DNA of 64,000 bases from Cyprinodon diabolis (Eukaryota; Chordata; Actinopteri; Cyprinodontiformes; Cyprinodontidae): positions 16,521,479-16,585,478 of the forward strand of contig CM060068.1 of assembly GCA_030533445.1 (NCBI GenBank), read 5' to 3'. The position numbers and the translations under genes were made by a program. Below are positions 1 to 64,000 of the stretch, one piece after another. The notes under the pieces were generated by a model. It was not told where the DNA came from and did not search any database. It worked only from the letters and a program-made list of their open reading frames with translations. Position 1 is the first letter of the stretch. Each line of letters begins with the position of its first letter.

Positions 1-2550
1 ACTCAAGCCGTTAAAGCTTCTACTATGTGCAGCATGCAAAATGACTCCAGTGCTTTCCCTTTTCTTACCAGTGTAGATCTACAGTCTTACATACTGATTC
101 TGCAATTTTCATACACTATATTTTAAACAAGACTGGTGAATTCTCAAAAGAAAAAAACAAAACAAACCAGCTCTTTCTTTTACTTGTTTGGACTACCTAT
201 AAAGCAATCATAATGAATGGTTTTATTAGGTCCTTCTGCAAGATTTTGTCAAATAATGACCACAGAGTGCAACTTATTTAATTGACTTACAGAAAATGCC
301 ATGTGACATAATGAGTATATACATGGTTTTCCTATCTTTTTTATTTTACAAACATTGATCCAAATTTTCAGTGACAATTTGGGATTTTCTTCTTCGATTC
401 TGGTAACGATAAATAAAATGAGTGGAATATTTGCTTTTAGGTGTCAAATTATTAGAAGAGTCCATATATGTGATGTTTAGTCTCAGTATTAATAGCACTT
501 TTCTGTAAAGGCCTCAGAGGTGTAATAAATAAGTAGGGAATAAATAAAAGGGATGAAGTTTTTGAGATGTTTAAAGCAGGGTTGGTTATACACCAATATT
601 CCAAACTTCTAACATCTCTCCCAGCGCAGTCCAGTTCAACATCTGAAAATGAACAAATCTGTCTTTGTTAAGGGATGGAATAAAGCTATTTTTACAAGTA
701 TTAAGTAGGGGACACAACAAACAGGGGATAAGATGCTATAAGGATAGTAAAGCAGTTTAGTAAAAATGTATACGTACACTGCAAAACACATTAAACACTA
801 AGTTCTGAAACAAGATGGTGGCAGTATCATGCTGAGGGGCAGCTGTTATATTAAGAATATTATGGTAGATCAAATCTTACTTTTCTATTTCTTAAATTCC
901 TTTCATAAAACAATGCAATATATCTTCACAGATTTTTTAGATTGCTCAAATGGAGCTAACATTCTTCTATGTAGCCTGGTTGCAGTTCAAACTGGGTTAT
1001 AGTTTTGAATTAGGGGTACTGCATACAAATACAGATCTTAATTTTTGAATGCTTTTTCATAAAAAACATTGGACAGCCATGTATCAGTTTCCTCAATTCA
1101 AACTAATTTGTCCTAGAATATTTAATAGATTCCCAGCAAGACAGAAAAAAGTGATAAGATATCTAATGCTTTAGTGAAAGGAAGATCAGGCAGATCATCT
1201 ATATTACAGGGCTAATATAAAATAAAATTATACACATTACAATCCTAATCTAAATAGTAACTAAAGGCTGATGTGATACCATATAAGAACAATAATTCAC
1301 AGATATGCCTTTGATGTGTTGGAGTGAAAAAAAAAAAATGCAAATGCACAAAGACAAAAAAAAACATGGTAGTAGATTGGATATTTCTGTCCCATGGTCA
1401 ACATTGGATTGCTCCTTCCTGAGCACCTATCAATGAGACTTACCACTGGATGTCAGCAGAGCTCCATAGAGCTGAGCCTCACCTCAGATAGATTTACTTA
1501 TGCATGGGTAAAACTAAGTCCAATGCAAAAATCCTAATTCAAACATAAAATAAAAATGAAGGCTATGTTGATACATGTAAAGTATATAATTTCAACTAAT
1601 GATTTCTAATACACAAGTTGTATACTTGTAGCCCCAAATTATGATTACTAATAGATATCTTCTTCAATCTGTGCGAAATAAGGATCAATCATAACAGGCT
1701 GAGTAAGATGTGTTCAGCTACTTCTGGTTACAGATATTCCCCAATCTGTTCAGGTCCAGATACTCTCATGTTGTTCAGACTGCTGAACACAGCAGAGTGG
1801 CCGTCAGGCAGCCTTCTCCACAGAGGACCATTCTTGCAGTCATCAGCAAATACACAGACCACTCTAATCCCACCACCATGCAGCCTGCACAGAGTTTGGT
1901 TTGCTTTTTTTTCTTTGCAGGCAATGTTACTCAAAGAGAGACTGTAAAGCGGTTATTGCACATAAAGCACTCTACAAGTTCGCCATAAGCGGGTGCAGCC
2001 ATTCCCAGTGGGAGGGCGTCCTGTTTGTTCCAAGCACAAATAGCTGAAAGTGTTTCTAATAACTCTTTACTCGTGGGGATTTTTTTCCTTCCCTGTGCTA
2101 AAATGAATCCAAAAGGATCAATAAAACACGTGTCTGTATTTTAATTAAGTTTACCCATATAAAGACGTCATAGTCAAATGTTAAACAGATAAATACATTT
2201 GGATACAAAAGAAGCGAAAAACCCCTGAAAATGTTAAAACTGTAAATGTACAGTCATATGTTTATATTAATGTGTTTTAAATATATTTTTACTATTTTTC
2301 AAGACTGCACTTTAAAAAAAATGAAATTATCCAGAGAGCTGTTCTAAACTATTTTTTTTGTTTTCCACTTGTGTAAACAAAATGAAGAATACATCTGTTT
2401 TAGTCTAAATATAGCATTAAAGGTACAGTTTCATTTACAAAACTTCAACAGATCCAACGTCTTAGTTAACGCCTACAACTTGTACGTGACTGAATATAAA
2501 AAAAAAAAACAATGAAAGTATCTGCTGTCATATTTGAGATAGAAGTGGGC
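1..2550. other. Upstream non-coding DNA
   Basis: I see no convincing exon here. Two overlapping open frames around 1708-1990 (one per strand) resemble no family I recognise and have no supporting splice pattern. The only assignable content is a decayed Tc1-like element at about 550-1140. Short A-runs (for example near 1328 and 1357) and AT-rich sequence fill the rest. Confidence 0.6.
550..1140 (+). mobile_element. Tc1-like transposon relic
   Basis: Three collinear blocks match the general layout of fish Tc1 elements. About 555-660 resembles the helix-turn-helix coding part of the transposase (bases reading like FKAGLVIHQYSK, then a region like STVQ.IIRKW). 811-850 resembles the block before the second catalytic Asp (reading like a decayed GGSIMLWG). 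1025-1100 resembles the 3' untranslated end with an ACCATGTATCA-type motif. The frames are broken and the blocks between are shortened, so it is dead. The family match is from memory of conserved motifs, not an alignment. Confidence 0.6.
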
Positions 2551-2798
2551 GTTAATGTTTTGTTTTAGGGGAAAGGGCCAATCTAAACAGCGTCCGCTTC
2601 TTTGTGCGGAACAACAAATGCTCAGCGGCCAATCCGCTGCAAACTTTCAAACGCTCCCTTCATGACAGCCTGTGGCCCCTGAAAACACGAGTGGGACAAG
2701 GAACTCTCTACTTGATATTATTTCCAATATTCTATAGAACTACTGTCCACTTTTACCCCTCAGAGCCAGGTTACAAAAAGGGGGAACTTAAAACTAAC
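2550..2798 (+). promoter_or_regulatory. cps1: Probable cps1 promoter / 5' UTR
   Basis: This stretch directly precedes the start codon and is locally more GC-rich than the flanks. CCAAT boxes lie at 2578-2582, 2629-2633 and 2724-2728, and a GTTAAT half-site (HNF1-like) lies near 2551. I see no clear TATA box, and the transcription start is not determinable from sequence. The frame of exon 1 stays open upstream to another ATG at 2604, which would add 65 residues if transcription began that far upstream. The CCAAT positions make it more likely that the region is promoter and leader. Confidence 0.4.
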
Positions 2799-60908
<58,110 letters not shown>

Positions 60909-61229
60909 GTTAATATTTTTGCCATCCTACTATTGGTCAAAGATAAACTGATGTTGACAGCCAAGGACCAAAGGGGGTCTTGTTTGGGGATCAGAAGAGT
61001 GTTGTCTTTGCCTCTTGCAAATTACGTGTTTACCTTTCAACAAAATGTGTTGTTTAGAATTCCAAATCTGTCACCTACCTGATTCTTTGGATCTAATTGA
61101 TGAAAATAGGGAGTGGAGAAGTTCGGTTTATCATGAGAGCGGCTCAAAGCCCAGTTGATAGTGAGCAGAGGGTGTTTGTGTGCGCTTGAAAAGGGGGATG
61201 CTGATTTTAAAAAGCCTACTATGGCTGCA

Positions 61230-61880
61230 CAGTGGCACAGTTTTTAGAGCTGTTGCTTTTCAGAAAGAAGTTTCCGGATTCTATCCACATGGAGTTTGCA
61301 TGTTATCCGTTAGCATATGTGGGTTCTCTGCAGGTACTTCGGTTTCTCCCGATAGTCCAAAAACATGACTGTTAGGTTAACTGGTATCTCTAAATTGTCC
61401 TTAGGTTTGAGGGTGTAAGTGTGCATGGTTGTATATGGTTTTTTGTTTCTGAGTTGCCCTGTCATTCCAAAAAAGTAAAAAAAAAAATCAACTGGACTTT
61501 GTTTGCAAGTTTGAAGACGTTTCACCTCCCATCCAGGAAGCTTTTTCAATTCAAAAGGTTCAAATTAACATTGAGTTTGAAGCTTTACACAGTAGCCCAA
61601 AAACCTTGTTTTGGGTTAAAAAAACAACCCTAAAGACTCCCCATTCCTAACGGGACATTTTGAATGTCTTCAAACTTGGAAACAAAGTCCAGTGTTTTTT
61701 TTTTCTTAAATACTTTTTTGGAATGACTATTACCTGGATGACTGAGAATCTTCACCAGCATGTGTTGCCCTGTGACAGAATGACAACTTTGTCCAGGGTG
61801 TACCACGCCTCTCGCTTGTAGAATTCTGGCGAAAAGCACCACCACCTTGACGGAATAAGTGGGAGATGATGGATGGATTT
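61230..61880 (+). repeat. Dispersed fish repeat, interrupted copy
   Basis: The same repeat as 33838-34173 (GTGGGTTCTCTGCAGGTACT, CCAAAAACATGACTGTTAGG, then GTCCAGGGTGTACCACGCC). It is split by a 301-bp insertion at 61463-61763. Confidence 0.75.
61463..61763. mobile_element. 301-bp nested insertion with fold-back structure
   Basis: Flanked by the perfect 10-bp duplication GTTGCCCTGT (61453-61462 and 61764-61773). Inside, CATTCCAAAAAAGTA at the left is repeated in reverse at 61713-61727. ACTGGACTTTGTTTGCAAG and GTTTGAAGAC also recur inverted before 61690, giving an inverted repeat of roughly 50 bp. The superfamily is unknown to me. A partial relative is at 53569. Confidence 0.7.
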
Positions 61881-62637
61881 TCCTGCTAGAGCTACAGCAT
61901 TGAACTATTAGCAGGAATACTGCTACCTGATTGGACTGTGCTGACAAGACCAGGTTTTGTGTGCTGACCTGCATGCAGATAACAGTGATTTGAATTGAAT
62001 CCTTGGACGTGGCTGGATGTTGAAGGAATCGGCCTGAGACTTTAAGGCTATGTATACTTACCTAAGCTAACATTAGCTTTTAGTTACTAAATTTGCTACC
62101 TACATTATGTGCAGATGTGAAAGGAAGCCAGTAGAGAAAACCATCATCAGTGGTATTCAGTATTGTAAGGATGCTTTTCATCTCATGTCAGATGCCAATC
62201 TAAGTCTATAATAAGACTGATGTATTCAAGTCTATTACATGTATGCTCAATACATGTATGGCACACTAAACTCTAGCAAACTACTTTACCTGCTGTGCTT
62301 GAATGGTGTGAACCATTAAAAATAATGGGTTTCATAGCATAACAATGTGTGTTGCATCCTGTCTGAAAGGCTCATTAAGATCAGCTATGCACTAAGCTGT
62401 TTCTACACTTGCAGCTTGATAAACTGTATGAAAAAAAAACTCGGTCATCAGCAAAGTAGAAAAAAATGCTCTATTTCTTTGCTTTATGAATTTAAAACCA
62501 CTTTCATTCCTGACTATGTATAAATATTTAAAATTCACACTAGATTGTAACTTTGCCTCATCGTTCAACTTGACTTTACTAGATTGGCAAAATTTTACCC
62601 TTGGGGAGCGTGATCCTTCTCGCCTTTTTGACCCCCT

Positions 62638-62850
62638 GACTCAAGACTCACAGCAGTGCTCAGTCGGTTCATAGCCGAGTGCGAATCAGTCACAATGAAG
62701 ATCAGTTACTCCAAGTTAGAGGCCAGGGCTTTAGTCAGAGGACAGTTCCTGCCACCAGTGGAGGAGTTTGGGTATCTGGGTTTTTTTTTAATGAGTGAAG
62801 GTAGAATGGAGTAAGAGATTAACAGACAATGGTATGTTGTGGTGAAATAT
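62638..62850 (+). mobile_element. LINE fragment (reverse-transcriptase end)
   Basis: It reads like RFIAECESVTMKISYSKLEA, then FLPPVEEFGYLGF and MSEGRMEXEINR, the segment of the LINE that is missing from the relic at 14900-15610. It contains stops and a T-run. Confidence 0.65.
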
Positions 62851-64000
62851 AGACCATTGTGATGGACCAAGCAGTAAGGGCAGTCAGGCAGAGGTGTAAA
62901 GGCCTAAACAAAGGGGTTCTTTTATTTAACCCAAAAAAGATCAAATGTAACAGGTAAAGATTTGGTCAAGAAATTGATCCAGAAAAGAGGTCAAGGAAAC
63001 AAAAATTACTCAAAATATCTAATAACAGAACAAGAATAACTCAAACAAACTTAACTCCCTTAATGAGACAAAGATTAACTTAAATAGTGGCTGATCAATC
63101 TACAAAAGTAACACATTAGGAATAACATACAAAAACTTAAGTTAACTTAATGAATTATAATCCCCTCATCGCACCGATGTGGTTTGGTCCAAATTAACTC
63201 AGCCCTTTGGCCACCTGCTGGTTCCTCAGCCTAGGGACTGGCCCAACCGCAAAACACAAACAGAATATAGTTTAAGGCAAGGCAAGGCAAATTTATTTGT
63301 ATAGCACAATTCAGTACAAAGACAATGCAAAGTGCTTTACATGATTAAAATACAGGAAGATAAAACAGAATCAAAGCAAGTAGGAAAAAATAAAAAACAA
63401 ATAAAATGAAATAAAAAATGCATTTAAACACAATTATAACAAAAACAGGCTAAACCAATATGTGCACACAAATTGGAATACAATGTAGTGGCGATTAATG
63501 AATTCCAAATAAAGAGATGTCTCTGTAAACAAAACACTATATGAATAAAATGAATTACTTAAATATAGTTTTTTACCACACCTGTGTGGCTTTAAATGCA
63601 GAAATCACAGCCATGACCAAAAGGACAATATCCTGAATACAAGAAGCCAAAATACTCTTCCTTCACAGGGTGGCTAAGCACTCCCTTAGTGTAGGGTGAG
63701 AAGTTTGGCTATCAGACAGAGGCTTGATGTAGATTTACTTCAGCTTCACATCAATAAGGGTCAATGGAGGAAGCTCAGACATCTGTTGCGGATCCCTGAA
63801 TGCCTCCAAAGTATGTACAGTACAGTTCAAAGCAAGTCCCCTTGGTAAAAGGCCCAGAAATGACTAGAGGGATGTCTCTTGGCTCACCCCTGAATGCCTC
63901 AGCCTAAAGAACTGGAGGAAGTATCTGGGGAAAGGGAAGCCTTGCTGTCTTTGCTGAAACAGAACAGACTTTACTGTGTTGAACAGTTTCATTGCCATTG
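62851..64000. other. cps1: End of window, intron 30
   Basis: A short dispersed repeat lies at 63275-63360 (GGCAAGGCAAATTTATTTGT, then CAAAGTGCTTTACATG). 63160-63260 and 63600-64000 are more GC-rich and probably repeat DNA, but I cannot assign them. No exon 31 is visible. Confidence 0.5.

Noticed and set aside
1708..1990. Overlapping open frames on both strands, possible exon of an upstream neighbour
   Set aside because: The minus frame (ending IGEYL) and the plus frames resemble no protein I know, including lancl1, the neighbour I expected from the mammalian gene order.
60909..64000. Exon 31 of cps1
   Set aside because: I looked for the next conserved ATP-grasp block (GPFN..FLVKG type) and found no matching frame with an acceptor, so it must lie beyond the window.

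Overview
The window is vertebrate nuclear DNA, almost certainly from a teleost fish. It is AT-rich, its only host gene is split by GT-AG introns, and the non-coding DNA is full of fish-type transposons (Tc1, hAT and Harbinger-like elements, LINE relics, tRNA-derived SINEs) and microsatellites. The species cannot be named from the sequence.

One host gene on the + strand fills nearly the whole window: the mitochondrial carbamoyl-phosphate synthetase cps1. I could place 30 consecutive coding exons, from the ATG at 2799 to the end of exon 30 at 60908. Together they give 3669 coding bases (1223 codons) with every exon-exon phase consistent. The order is a mitochondrial transit peptide (exon 1), a glutaminase half (exons 2-12), the first synthetase half with its ATP-grasp (exons 13-22), and the start of the second half (exons 23-30). 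The rest of the second ATP-grasp and the C-terminal allosteric domain lie beyond base 64000. The glutaminase keeps a complete Cys-His-Glu triad (C294, H378, E380), so this is the glutamine-using CPS III type of fishes, not the ammonia-only CPS I of mammals.

Layout: 1-2550 is upstream DNA with a Tc1 relic. 2550-2798 is the probable promoter and 5' UTR, with three CCAAT boxes. 2799-13611 holds exons 1-12. Intron 13 (5 kb) carries a rearranged LINE and a SINE. 19037-25983 holds exons 14-21. Intron 21 (10.2 kb) carries a full-length Tc1-like transposon with an uninterrupted 343-aa transposase. 36164-44268 holds exons 22-26, with two short hAT elements in intron 25. Intron 26 (7.5 kb) carries a hAT derivative that keeps a BED-finger remnant and sits inside a TA microsatellite. 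Exons 27-30 lie at 51815-60908, with a Harbinger-type element in intron 28. Intron 30 runs to the window edge with nested repeats.

I see no previously unknown multi-gene system. The observations most worth checking are the intact glutaminase triad, the intact Tc1 element, a TA/TG microsatellite sitting at the exon 17 splice acceptor, and several non-autonomous elements with clean target-site duplications.
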